64,000 nucleotides of DNA from Alphaproteobacteria bacterium (GTDB taxonomy: Bacteria > Pseudomonadota > Alphaproteobacteria > DSM-16000 > Inquilinaceae): assembly GCA_028277405.1 (NCBI GenBank), contig JANQGH010000095.1, positions 1 through 64,000 of the forward strand, read 5' to 3'. This document shows positions 9,755 through 18,150 of this stretch, one piece after another (position 1 is the first letter of the stretch; every line of letters begins with the position of its first letter). The notes below the pieces were generated by a model, which saw only the letters and a program-made list of their open reading frames with translations, made no database searches and was not told the origin of the DNA. Both the position numbers and the translations under genes were made by a program.

Positions 9755-10860
9755 CCGCCCGCGCCCTCTGATCTCGGGTCAGCACTCGGGCGCGCCGGTC
9801 CGGGTGGCTCCAGCGTCACCTCGCTACTATCCGAGAGCCGTTGGCTGCCGGCGATCACGACCGGATCACCAACGTCCAGGGTCCCGTCGAGCAGCACCAG
9901 ACCGCCGCGCCGCTCAACAATCGTCACGGGCACGCGCAGGGCCCGGTCCTCCTCGACGGTCCAGACATAGGATCCGGCACGATCCCATTGGATGGCGATG
10001 TCCTCAACGGCGGGGTATTCGGCGCCCTCGAAGGCCAGTTCGACGGCAAAGGCGAGCCCGGGCACCAGCCAGCCATCATTGTCGATCTCGGCGCGCACGG
10101 TCAGCGTTCTGCTCGCGGCGTCAAGCCGGCTGTCGAGCGCGGTGATCTCGCCCTCGAACACCTGATCCGGGAACGCCCCGGTGGTCGCGACGATCGGCTG
10201 GCCGATATGGACTTGGCCGGCGAAGCGTTCGGGCACCGTAAAGTCCACGATCAGGGTGGCGCTGTCGTCGATGCGGGTGATCAGCGTGGTGCTGTCCACC
10301 CTGTCTCCCGGCTCAAGGTCGACGATGCCGACCAGACCCATGATCGGCGCGCGGATGGTCCGCCGGTCGAGTTCGAGCTGCGCCCGCGCCAGATCATTCG
10401 TCGCGGTATCGACGGCGGTGGCCGCCTGGTCGCGCGCAACGGTCGACACGGCACCGGTTCCGACGAGCTGACCGTACCGTTCCACGGTCGCCGAGGCGTC
10501 CGCCAACATGATGGACGCCGCCTCGACGGCCAAACGCTCGTCGGCATCGTCCAACTGGACCAGAGGCTGGCCCTCGGTAACGACCTCGCCTGACCGGAAA
10601 TGCACGGCCACGACCTGCCCGGCCACGTCTGGATAGAGGCCGACGGTCTGGCGGGCTTCGGCGGTGCCGACCGCACGCAACCGCTGGCCGCTGACGGCGG
10701 CCACCGCCGGCTCGGTCACGACATAGGCAGCCGTCGACGCGCCACGCCACCGGGCCGCGCTGTCCGACGAGCCGCCAGCCTGGCTGCCGAAGTGCAGCCA
10801 AGCGGCAACCCCGGCCACCGCGAGGGCCGCAACGATCAGAACTTGCTTCCAAATGGCCAT
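9751..10860 (-). CDS. RND efflux periplasmic adaptor subunit (membrane fusion protein)
   Basis: The 369-residue protein bridges the RND pump to an outer-membrane channel. An N-terminal membrane anchor (about residues 7-25) is followed by a barrel-sandwich half with VYPDVAGQV-like sequence (GLYPDVAGQVVAVHFRSG), a helical hairpin (~100-150), the second lipoyl half (RAPIMGLVGIVDLEPGDRV) and a beta-barrel. No lipobox cysteine is seen, so anchoring is by the transmembrane helix. It overlaps the pump gene by 4 bp. The 117-bp gap to thpR contains a TATAGT hexamer on the minus strand that might serve as a -10 box, but I found no convincing -35 partner. Confidence 0.93.
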   Translation of the reverse strand: MAIWKQVLIVAALAVAGVAAWLHFGSQAGGSSDSAARWRGASTAAYVVTEPAVAAVSGQRLRAVGTAEARQTVGLYPDVAGQVVAVHFRSGEVVTEGQPLVQLDDADERLAVEAASIMLADASATVERYGQLVGTGAVSTVARDQAATAVDTATNDLARAQLELDRRTIRAPIMGLVGIVDLEPGDRVDSTTLITRIDDSATLIVDFTVPERFAGQVHIGQPIVATTGAFPDQVFEGEITALDSRLDAASRTLTVRAEIDNDGWLVPGLAFAVELAFEGAEYPAVEDIAIQWDRAGSYVWTVEEDRALRVPVTIVERRGGLVLLDGTLDVGDPVVIAGSQRLSDSSEVTLEPPGPARPSADPRSEGAGG

Positions 10861-10977
10861 CGGCCGCGATCAACAGTCAGAGTTTGAAATGCATGTGACT
10901 ATAACGCAGGAAAATGTGGTTTCCGTCGCGATCACGCAAGACTTGCCGGAATGTGAAGCAGCTGAGCGAGAAACCGA

Positions 10978-11514
10978 TTAGGCCAGGTCGAACCGGGCAA
11001 GCTCGGTATAGACAGAACCTTCGCCGCCGCGCCGGCTTTCCATCAGGGCGAAACCGGCGACGTCGATCGCCTGGCTGCGGAAGAGAGCATGGTCGCCCAG
11101 CCAGCCCGTCAAGCGGTTCGTCGGCGCCTGCTTGGCATAGGCGAGCGTGATGTGGGGCGTGAACTTGCGGCCGTCGGGCGCGAAACCGGAGGCGACGACG
11201 GCCCGATCGACCTTGTCCCGAAGGAACTTGAGCGCGTCCGACCGTTGAACGCCGGCCCACAGCACGGACTTCGTCCGGCCATTGCCGAAACTGCCGACCC
11301 CTTCGAGCTGCAGCGTGAAGCCAGGAGCCGAGATCTGCCCCAATCCCGCTACCAGGTCGCTGATCGCGGGGGGTGACACGTCCCCGATGAAGCGCAGGGT
11401 CAGATGGAGATTATCCTGGGAAACCCAGCGTGCGCCTGGCACACCGCCTTGCAGCAGCGCGAGCATGTGCCGCACGGCTTGCGGAATCTCGATGGCGACA
11501 AACAGCCGATGCAT
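10978..11514 (-). CDS. thpR: RNA 2',3'-cyclic phosphodiesterase ThpR
   Basis: ThpR belongs to the 2H phosphoesterases, which open 2',3'-cyclic phosphates at RNA ends. E. coli ThpR was first noted as a 2'-5' RNA ligase. The 178-residue protein carries both catalytic HxT/Sx motifs: HLTL at 37-40 and HITL at 121-124, the correct spacing for the family. The start lies 7 bp after the stop of the upstream tas gene, suggesting one transcript. Confidence 0.92.
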   Translation of the reverse strand: MHRLFVAIEIPQAVRHMLALLQGGVPGARWVSQDNLHLTLRFIGDVSPPAISDLVAGLGQISAPGFTLQLEGVGSFGNGRTKSVLWAGVQRSDALKFLRDKVDRAVVASGFAPDGRKFTPHITLAYAKQAPTNRLTGWLGDHALFRSQAIDVAGFALMESRRGGEGSVYTELARFDLA

Positions 11515-11521
11515 GGCGCAC

Positions 11522-12559
11522 TCACGGGCACGGGATGGTGTATTCGTGGTGTGCGGCCTCGATTTCGGCCAGCAATTCGTCGCTGAGCGTCACCTCGGCC
11601 GAACCGATATCGATCTTTAGTTGATCCATCGTCGTCGCGCCAATGATGCTGGAGGTCACGAACGGCCGGCTGTTCACGTAGGCAATGGCCATTTGACACG
11701 GGTCGAGCCCGTGGCGTCGGGCGATTTCGAGATAGCACATCACGGCCGGATCCGCATTTGGCGTCGCATAGCGCGACGGGCGCCAATCGAAATCCCGCCG
11801 CGAGCCCTTTGGTACCGCACCATTCAGGTATTTGCCCGACAGCGCTCCGCCGGCCAGCGGGGAATAGGCCAACAAGCCCACCTGTTCGCGCGCCGCGATC
11901 TCGCTCAACCCCACCTCGAAGGCCCGGTTCAGGAGATTATAGGCGTTCTGGATCGATGCGATGCGGGGCAGCCCGGCGCGATCCGCGGCCGCCAGGTAGG
12001 TCATCGTGCCCCAGGCGGATTCGTTGCTGACGCCGACATGGCGCACCTTGCCCTGTTGCACCAATTTGGCCAGTGCCGCCAGCGTCTCCTCGGGGTGGAT
12101 GAAGTCCTCCTCCCCAGCCTCGGCAAAGCCGAGCTGGCCGAACTTGTTCACCGTGCGGTTCGGCCAATGGACCTGGAACAGGTCGATATAGTCGGTCTGC
12201 AGCCGCCTCAGGCTGGCCTCGGCGGCCGCCAGGATGTTCGTCTCGTCAAGCCGCGTGTGACCATCGCGCACCCAGCCCATGTCTCCGGGGCCCGCGATCT
12301 TGGTCGCAAGGACGATACGGTCGCGGTTGCCGCGGGCCTTGAACCAGGTGCCGATGATCGTTTCGGTCGAGCCGTAGGAGTCGGTCGTCGGCGGCACGGC
12401 ATACATCTCTGCCGTGTCGAAGAAGTTGACGCCCTGGCCAACGGCATAGTCCATCTGCTGATGGCCCTCGGCCTCTGTGTTCTGCTGGCCCCAGGTCATG
12501 GTGCCGAGGCAAAGCACGGAGACATCGACATCGGTTCGGCCAAGCCGACGCATTTCCAT
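11522..12559 (-). CDS. tas: Aldo/keto reductase, Tas-like
   Basis: This is an NADP(H)-dependent aldo/keto reductase of 345 residues, essentially the length of E. coli Tas (346), and similar to it throughout. The likeness is clearest in LCLGTMTWGQQNTEAE, DTAEMYAVPP, QVHWPNR, VGVSNES and LGATTMDQL-like (IIGATTMDQL) segments. The catalytic set is Asp/Tyr in NFFDTAEMY, Lys in LATKIAG and His in QVHW. The natural substrate of Tas is not settled. The gene is probably co-transcribed with thpR. Confidence 0.92.
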   Translation of the reverse strand: MEMRRLGRTDVDVSVLCLGTMTWGQQNTEAEGHQQMDYAVGQGVNFFDTAEMYAVPPTTDSYGSTETIIGTWFKARGNRDRIVLATKIAGPGDMGWVRDGHTRLDETNILAAAEASLRRLQTDYIDLFQVHWPNRTVNKFGQLGFAEAGEEDFIHPEETLAALAKLVQQGKVRHVGVSNESAWGTMTYLAAADRAGLPRIASIQNAYNLLNRAFEVGLSEIAAREQVGLLAYSPLAGGALSGKYLNGAVPKGSRRDFDWRPSRYATPNADPAVMCYLEIARRHGLDPCQMAIAYVNSRPFVTSSIIGATTMDQLKIDIGSAEVTLSDELLAEIEAAHHEYTIPCP

Positions 12560-12654
12560 CTTGGGGCATCCTGTCGCTGGGGAAGGCGCAGCCGGAAGAG
12601 GGTTGCGCCCCTAAGACTTTGGGACCCAACAGATTGGATGCGGCCCCGGCGGGA

Positions 12655-13359
12655 TCAACCGCCGGCGCTGGTCTGTCCGTCGATCAGGTCGATCACATAG
12701 GGCAGAAGATTGGCCACGATGACGTCCACGCCCTCGCGGTTCGGATGAATGCCGTCGGGCTGGTTCAGCGCCGGGTCGGCGGCGACGCCCTCCAGGAAGA
12801 ACGGGTAAAGCGGCACGCCATACTCGGCGGCCAGATCAGGAAATATGGTGTCAAACGCCGTTTGGTATTCGGGGCCCCAGCTTGGGCTGGCCCGCATGCC
12901 GGCGAGCAGGGTCGGAATGCCCTCGTCCTGAAGCCGCGCCAGGATGGCCGAGAGGTTCTCGCGCGCGTCCTCGGGGTCAAGACCGCGCAGCATGTCGTTG
13001 GCGCCCAATTCGACCAGCACGGCATCGGGATCGTCTGCCAGCGACCAATCCAAACGTGCGACGCCGCCGGCGGTCGTGTCGCCCGAAACACCCGCATTGA
13101 CGACGGTGACGTCGTAGCCCTCGGCCTGCAAGGCGTCTTCCAGCACCGCCGTAAAGCCGTCATCGGGCGGCAGACCAAAGCCGGCGACCAGGCTGTCGCC
13201 AAGCGCGAGCAGAACCAGCGGTTCCGCGGTCGCCGGGACCGCAACGAGCGCCACGGTGACGGCGGACACTGCGGCCCAGCCATTGACTCCCGAAACTCCG
13301 CGTCCATTTCTGGCTGGCATGCCCGGCCCGCGCCACCGACTGATGTCAGGGAACTTCAT
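12655..13359 (-). CDS. tesA: Secreted arylesterase/lysophospholipase of the SGNH (TesA) family
   Basis: SGNH hydrolases of the TesA type cleave thioesters, aryl esters or lysophospholipids in the periplasm. From 13359 the protein has 234 residues with a hydrophobic signal segment ending near PATAEP. Block I, ALGDSLVAGFGL, holds the nucleophile Ser. Block III is LGANDML and block V is DGIHPN with the catalytic Asp and His. The ATG at 13359 has AGGA 7 bp upstream and lies on the same CATG as the ybbA start. An ATG at 13320 (MPARNGRG) is a possible later start. The tesA/ybbA/ybbP arrangement is also found in E. coli, which supports the name. Confidence 0.88.
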   Translation of the reverse strand: MKFPDISRWRGPGMPARNGRGVSGVNGWAAVSAVTVALVAVPATAEPLVLLALGDSLVAGFGLPPDDGFTAVLEDALQAEGYDVTVVNAGVSGDTTAGGVARLDWSLADDPDAVLVELGANDMLRGLDPEDARENLSAILARLQDEGIPTLLAGMRASPSWGPEYQTAFDTIFPDLAAEYGVPLYPFFLEGVAADPALNQPDGIHPNREGVDVIVANLLPYVIDLIDGQTSAGG

Positions 13360-13360
13360 G
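13357..13360. other. Overlapping divergent start codons (CATG) of tesA and ybbA
   Basis: The palindrome CATG gives an ATG on each strand: 13359-13357 for tesA and 13358-13360 for ybbA. Each has its own plausible Shine-Dalgarno element inside the other gene's reading frame: AGGA 7 bp before tesA and AGGGA about 7 bp before ybbA. There is therefore no non-coding space for promoters, which must lie inside the opposing coding regions unless later starts are used. Confidence 0.65.
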
Positions 13361-14068
13361 GATCGTCCTTCGCCCGCTGCGGTCGTTCTTCGCGATGTGC
13401 ATTTAGAGTTGGACAGCATGGCCGGCCCGGTCAACATCCTGCGCGGCATTAATCTCACGATCGGCAGCGGCGAGGTCGTCAGCATCGTCGGGCCTTCCGG
13501 GTCCGGCAAATCATCCATGATGATGGTGATCGGCGGGCTGGAACGGGCCACGAGCGGCACGGTTTCGGTCTATGGACAAGAGCTGACAGGCCTTTCCGAG
13601 GACGCCTTGGCCCTGTTCCGCCGCGACCAGGTCGGCATCGTCTTTCAAAACTTTCACCTGGTGCCGACCATGTCGGCGCTTGAGAATGTGGCCATTCCGC
13701 TTGAACTGGCGGGCCGGGCCGACGCGTTCGACAAGGCCCGCGAGGGGCTTGAGGCGGTCGGGCTGGGCCATCGGCTGACCCACTATCCGGGCCAGCTGTC
13801 CGGCGGCGAGCAGCAGCGATGCGCGCTTGCCCGGGCGTTTGCGGCCGAGCCGATGTTGGTGCTGGCCGACGAGCCGACCGGCAATCTGGACGGCACCACC
13901 GGCCATCAGATCATCGATTTGATGTTCGACCTGTCTCGGCGACGCGGCGCTACCTTGATGCTGATCACCCATGATCGGGAGTTGGCGGCGCGGTGCGACC
14001 GGATCGTCCGCCTGGAAGACGGCCTGATCGTCGACACCGGCGAGCCTGCCGAGCAAGCGGCGGAATAG
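13358..14068 (+). CDS. ybbA: ABC transporter ATP-binding protein, YbbA/LolD family
   Basis: This ATPase powers a FtsX-type (MacB/LolCDE-like) transporter. The 236 residues include Walker [10 protein letters not shown] (~48-56), the Q-loop in [20 protein letters not shown], the signature [15 protein letters not shown], Walker [12 protein letters not shown] and the switch His in LITHDRE. The sequence closely follows E. coli YbbA. The downstream permease starts 4 bp after this stop. The cargo is not firmly known for YbbAP in any organism; linkage to a TesA-type esterase suggests a role with envelope lipids or esters. Confidence 0.92.
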   Translation: MDRPSPAAVVLRDVHLELDSMAGPVNILRGINLTIGSGEVVSIVGPSGSGKSSMMMVIGGLERATSGTVSVYGQELTGLSEDALALFRRDQVGIVFQNFHLVPTMSALENVAIPLELAGRADAFDKAREGLEAVGLGHRLTHYPGQLSGGEQQRCALARAFAAEPMLVLADEPTGNLDGTTGHQIIDLMFDLSRRRGATLMLITHDRELAARCDRIVRLEDGLIVDTGEPAEQAAE

Positions 14069-14072
14069 GCCG

Positions 14073-16610
14073 GTGTCGGCGACCAGCGTGCGATGGGGTT
14101 TGGCGGCGCGCTTGGCGCGGCGTGAGCTGCGCGGCGGTCTGCGCGGGTTTTGGATCTTTCTCGGCTGCCTCGTCCTGGGCGTCGCGGCGATCGCCACCGT
14201 GAACTCGCTGGCGAGCGGCGTGCAGTCGAGCCTGCGCGATGACGGCCGGGCCATCCTTGGCGGCGACGTGTCCCTGCGCTTGGTCTTCATTCAGGCGGAT
14301 GAGGCACAGCGCGCGACCCTGGAGTCCCTTGGCGAGGTCTCGGAAATCGTCGAGGCCCGCGCCATGGCGCGCACGATCGACGGCGAAGACAGCAGCCTGG
14401 TCGAGTTGAAGGCGGTCGACGACGTCTATCCGCTCTACGGCGAGATGGATCTGGCCCCGCCTTTGCCGATCGATGAGGCGCTGGGACAGATTGACGGGGT
14501 CTGGGGTGCGGTTGCCGACGAAACCATTCTGACTCGGCATGACCTGTCCGTTGGCGATCGGCTGCGCATCGGCGAGATCGAGATTGATGTTCGGGCGGTG
14601 ATCGAGGAAGAGCCCGACCGCGCGGCCGCCGGCGCCTTTGTGCTTGGACCGCGCCTGATGGTGTCGCGCGGCGCTATCGAGGCCGCCGGCCTTCTGCAGC
14701 CGGGCAGCCTGGTCTATTGGAACTATCGCCTGCGCCTGCCGCCGGATCTGCCCGCCGAAGACGCAATTGCGGCGATACGCGCCGCCCATCCGGAGGCGGG
14801 CTGGAGCATCAGCGATTTCAGCGACGCCGCACCCCAACTGCAAACAATGATCGACCGGCTGGCGCTGTTTCTGACACTGGTTGGGCTCACGGCGCTTCTG
14901 GTCGGTGGCGTGGGCATAGGCAACGCCGTTAAGGCCTTTGTAGACACAAGAATCGCAACGATCGCGACCCTGAAATGCCTCGGCGCCCAAGGCCGGTTGA
15001 TCTTCAGGATCTATTTCATCCAAATCCTGATCCTGGCGGGGCTGGGCATCATCATCGGCTTGATCGTCGGCGCGGTCGTACCGGTCTTGGTCGGCGATCT
15101 TGTGTCCGAGTTGCTGCCGATCTCGGTCAGCATTGGCGTTTACCCCTCGGCCTTGCTGCTGGCGGCGGGGTTCGGTGTGCTGACCACCCTCGCCTTTTCG
15201 ATCTGGCCGATCGCCAAGGCCCGCGACATCCCGGCCGCCAGCCTGTTCCGAAACCTCATCGTGCCGACGGCGGGCTGGCCCCGGCTGCCCTATGTGCTAG
15301 CCACAATCGTGACGACTGTCGCACTCGCGGCACTGGCGATTGGCACCGCCGACCGGCCGGACTTCGCCGCCTGGTTCGTGGCCGGCGCGGTCGTGGTGGT
15401 CCTCGCCTTCCGGCTGGTCGCGATCGCGATCGTGGCGATCGTACGTGTGCTGCCCCGGTCACGGCGTATGGGCGTACGTCTGGCCACATCGAACCTCACC
15501 CGGGCGGGCGCCCCGACTGCGAACCTCGTCCTGTCACTGGGTTTGGGCCTGACGGTCCTGGTCGCGATTTCGCTGATCGAAGGCAATATGAGCCGGCAGG
15601 TCCAGGACCAGATCCCGGACCAGGCGCCCAGCTTCTTCTTTGTAGACATCCAGCCGGACCAGCGCGAACCATTTGAAGCGGCGGCCTACGAACAGGGCGC
15701 CAGCCAGGTCGTCGAGGTGCCCTCGCTGCGCGGCCGGATCGTCGCGGCCAACGGTGTGCCTGCCGCCGCAGCGCTGCAGGACCCGGAGGAAAGCTGGCTG
15801 ATCGAGGGGGATCGGGGGGTCAGCTACGCCACCGAGCCGTCGGACCGCTACACCATCATCGATGGCGAATGGTGGGCGCCGGACTATGCCGGGCCGCCCT
15901 TGATATCGGTGTATCGGGACATCGCCAACGCTTTCGGCCTTGGTGTCGGCGACACACTGACCATCAATGTTCTGGGCCGGGATATCGAGGCAGAGGTCGC
16001 CAATGTCCGCGACATCGATTGGTCGACCATCAACGTCAACTTCACGATGGTGCTGTCGCCGGAACCGCTGGTCAACGCGCCGCATACGCTGATCGCGACC
16101 GTGCGCATTCCGCCGGACCAGGAGACCGGCCTTCAGCGCGCGATCGGCGAGGCGTTCCCGAACGTGACGGCCGTACGTGTCGCCGATGCGCTGGACACGG
16201 TGAACGAGGTTCTGCTTCAAATCGGCACCGCCGTCCGTGCCGTCGCGGCCGTGACGCTGATTGCCGGCACGCTCGTTCTCGGCGGCGCCATCGCGGCCGG
16301 ACATCGTCGCCGGGTCTATGACGCGGTCGTTCTGAAGGTCTTGGGGGCCACGCGCGGCAATGTGATCCGCGCGTTCCTGGTCGAGTACGGCCTGCTGGGA
16401 CTGGTCGCGGCGCTGATCGCCAGCGCGGTAGGCACCATCGCGGCCTGGGCCGTCCTGACGGAGGTTATGAATGTCGACGAGTGGATTTTCCTGCCTCTGT
16501 CGCTGACCGCAACGGCGCTGATCGCCCTTGGCATCACGCTTGCGCTCGGCCTGGCTGGCACCTGGCTGGCCCTGCGGCGGAAGGCCGCCCCCCTGTTGCG
16601 CAACGAATGA
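14073..16610 (+). CDS. ybbP: FtsX-type ABC transporter permease, YbbP family
   Basis: The 845-residue protein has the layout of YbbP: one N-terminal span (~25-45), a large periplasmic domain, then two sets of three to four spans in FtsX-like modules (around residues 265-380 and at the C-terminus ~720-830), with further spans between. FtsX permeases of this type work mechanically rather than by forming a pore. The start is GTG at 14073, 4 bp after ybbA, with only a weak purine stretch before it. It pairs with YbbA as the sole transporter in this locus. Confidence 0.9.
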   Translation: MSATSVRWGLAARLARRELRGGLRGFWIFLGCLVLGVAAIATVNSLASGVQSSLRDDGRAILGGDVSLRLVFIQADEAQRATLESLGEVSEIVEARAMARTIDGEDSSLVELKAVDDVYPLYGEMDLAPPLPIDEALGQIDGVWGAVADETILTRHDLSVGDRLRIGEIEIDVRAVIEEEPDRAAAGAFVLGPRLMVSRGAIEAAGLLQPGSLVYWNYRLRLPPDLPAEDAIAAIRAAHPEAGWSISDFSDAAPQLQTMIDRLALFLTLVGLTALLVGGVGIGNAVKAFVDTRIATIATLKCLGAQGRLIFRIYFIQILILAGLGIIIGLIVGAVVPVLVGDLVSELLPISVSIGVYPSALLLAAGFGVLTTLAFSIWPIAKARDIPAASLFRNLIVPTAGWPRLPYVLATIVTTVALAALAIGTADRPDFAAWFVAGAVVVVLAFRLVAIAIVAIVRVLPRSRRMGVRLATSNLTRAGAPTANLVLSLGLGLTVLVAISLIEGNMSRQVQDQIPDQAPSFFFVDIQPDQREPFEAAAYEQGASQVVEVPSLRGRIVAANGVPAAAALQDPEESWLIEGDRGVSYATEPSDRYTIIDGEWWAPDYAGPPLISVYRDIANAFGLGVGDTLTINVLGRDIEAEVANVRDIDWSTINVNFTMVLSPEPLVNAPHTLIATVRIPPDQETGLQRAIGEAFPNVTAVRVADALDTVNEVLLQIGTAVRAVAAVTLIAGTLVLGGAIAAGHRRRVYDAVVLKVLGATRGNVIRAFLVEYGLLGLVAALIASAVGTIAAWAVLTEVMNVDEWIFLPLSLTATALIALGITLALGLAGTWLALRRKAAPLLRNE

Positions 16611-16674
16611 TGCTGTGACAGCGGAATTGTAAGCAAAATCAGGCGAATTTCAGCGAATCCGGCGCCGAATCCCA

Positions 16675-16703
16675 TTGAACCGGACCGTGATCTTCACGAT
16701 ATT
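16675..16703 (+). promoter_or_regulatory. Candidate sigma-70 promoter for the Bax-inhibitor-1 gene
   Basis: TTGAAC (16675-16680) and GATATT (16698-16703) are separated by exactly 17 bp, each matching four of six consensus bases. The predicted start near 16710 gives a ~35-nt leader ahead of the strong GGAAGGGG ribosome binding site. Confidence 0.45.
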
Positions 16704-16745
16704 GCGTGTCGAGTTTGATGCCACCGGATCGGAAGGGGATTGTCG

Positions 16746-17525
16746 ATGGCCTTGGGTAGACAGAATGGACGCGGCGCGCTGGCTGCACGGCAAGGCTGGC
16801 AGGTGACCGGCAACAGCCAGATCAACACGCGCGACCGGGCGGAGGTCGATGAAGGCCTGCGCCGGTACATGCTGCGCGTCTACAACTATATGGCGCTGGG
16901 CGTTGCCCTGACCGGGTTGATCACCCTGTTCATGGCGAACAACCCGCAGCTTATGTACACCATTGCGGTTGGACCGATTAAGTGGGTCCTGTTCATCGGC
17001 ATCATCGGTCTCGGTTTCCTGGCACCGCGCATCATGCTGACGCGCAGTACGTTCGCGGCCCACGCCTGTTACTGGGCCTACGCGGCGATGTGGGGCCTTC
17101 TCATCTCGCCGATGATCTTCTTCTTCCTGACCCAAGATGGCGGCGCGGCGGACATCGCGCGCGCCTTCTTCATCACCGCCGGCATGTTCGCGGGCATGAG
17201 CCTGTTCGGCTACACGACCAAGCGCGACCTGTCGCCGATGGGCCGGATCTTGATGATGGTCGCCATCGGCCTGCTGCTGGCCGTGGTCGTCAACATCTTC
17301 CTCGGCTCCATGGGCTTCCAGCTTCTGCTGTCGTTCGCGGTGGTCGGCGTGTTCGCGCTCTTGACCGCTTTCGAGACCCAGCAGATTAAGCAAATGTACT
17401 ACGCCGCGTCTGACGGTGACGAAGTCACCCGGATGGCAATCTTCGGCGCCTTCATGCTCTATGGCAGCTTCGTCACCATGTTTATCTGGATCCTCCAGAT
17501 CATGGCGATACTGCGCGGCGAATAG
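16746..17525 (+). CDS. Bax inhibitor-1/YccA family membrane protein
   Basis: Proteins of the BI-1/TMBIM family are seven-span membrane proteins; a bacterial homologue (BsYetJ) is a pH-sensitive calcium leak channel and E. coli YccA modulates FtsH. The 259-residue protein has a hydrophilic start (~40 residues including NTRDRAEVDEGLRRYM) and seven spans. The family's conserved aspartates are suggested by TAFETQQIKQMYYAASDGDE and the loop before the final span. The ATG at 16746 has GGAAGGGG 8 bp upstream; a TTG at 16740 is less likely. It is monocistronic, with its own promoter candidate and a strong terminator. Confidence 0.92.
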   Translation: MALGRQNGRGALAARQGWQVTGNSQINTRDRAEVDEGLRRYMLRVYNYMALGVALTGLITLFMANNPQLMYTIAVGPIKWVLFIGIIGLGFLAPRIMLTRSTFAAHACYWAYAAMWGLLISPMIFFFLTQDGGAADIARAFFITAGMFAGMSLFGYTTKRDLSPMGRILMMVAIGLLLAVVVNIFLGSMGFQLLLSFAVVGVFALLTAFETQQIKQMYYAASDGDEVTRMAIFGAFMLYGSFVTMFIWILQIMAILRGE

Positions 17526-17550
17526 CGACGCCCTTCTCGATCACATCAAG

Positions 17551-17580
17551 CCGCCCGGGATCGACTCCCGGGCGGTTTTT
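17551..17580 (+). terminator. Rho-independent terminator after the BI-1 gene
   Basis: A perfect 10-bp stem (CCGCCCGGGA / TCCCGGGCGG) around a 5-nt loop is followed directly by TTTTT. It lies 25 bp after the stop codon. The reverse strand has no T-run, so it acts one way. Confidence 0.95.
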
Positions 17581-17625
17581 CTATGCCAGGACGCCGTTTG
17601 GATGGCGTGCAGCGTCACAGAATGC

Positions 17626-18150
17626 TCAGTATGGCGTCGCGCCCTGTAGCGCCCACAGATCAATGAAATTCTCCCGGTTCGGCATCTGAACGGCGGGAAG
17701 GCTGTTGGCATCCATTGAGGCGTCCTCTTGGATAACCCCATTGCGGAACAGAATGTAGGCGGTCACAGCGTAGGCCTCGTCATCGCTTAGCGACTTTGGG
17801 GCGTAGAAGGGCATCGCCCGCTGAATGTAGTCAAACAGGGTCGGGGCATAGGGCCAATAGGCGCCGGCCGGCGTGGCGTAATCCGCGCTCGGGCCGACCA
17901 GCGGCATGATCGGGCCTTCAATGCCGGTCTCGCCATGGCAAAAGCCACACTGCGCCTCATAAATCGGCTGCCCCTCCACCGCTGTCCCACTGCCCGGCGG
18001 CAGCCCCTGCCCATCGGGCATCACGGATCGGAAATAGCTTGGTATCTCGTCGTCGCCGACGGGTTGGCCCAGTCCCGGCCCTTCGTCACTGGCCGCTGCA
18101 GGCAGCACCGCACAGAGCGCGGCGATCGCCGCAAGTCTAAGCATAGACAT
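17626..18150 (-). CDS. Periplasmic monoheme cytochrome c, partner of the SoxC-like dehydrogenase
   Basis: A signal peptide (about residues 1-20, ending PAAAS) precedes a class I cytochrome c domain with one heme site, CGFCH, at 68-72. Probable distal Met candidates are in RAMPFYAPKSLSDDEAYAVTAYILF, which is also the typical C-terminal helix. The 174 residues are far shorter than the diheme SoxD of Paracoccus and resemble the small cytochrome of SorAB-type sulfite dehydrogenases. The ATG at 18150 (or 18144) overlaps the 3' end of the soxC-like gene, so the two subunits are coupled. It probably takes electrons from sulfite oxidation and passes them to the respiratory chain. Confidence 0.87.
   Translation of the reverse strand: MSMLRLAAIAALCAVLPAAASDEGPGLGQPVGDDEIPSYFRSVMPDGQGLPPGSGTAVEGQPIYEAQCGFCHGETGIEGPIMPLVGPSADYATPAGAYWPYAPTLFDYIQRAMPFYAPKSLSDDEAYAVTAYILFRNGVIQEDASMDANSLPAVQMPNRENFIDLWALQGATPY

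Noticed and set aside
6962-9970. 1002-codon ORF on the plus strand opposite the RND pump
   Set aside because: It is antisense to a clear RND pump, has His/Asp/Gln/Arg-rich low-complexity composition typical of GC-rich shadow frames, and shows no domain.
10861-10977. Promoter for the RND adaptor (TATAGT on the minus strand)
   Set aside because: The -10-like hexamer is acceptable, but no -35 element lies at 16-18 bp, so it is not listed as a feature.
17551-17580. Bidirectional terminator also serving the cytochrome c gene
   Set aside because: The T-run exists only on the plus side.
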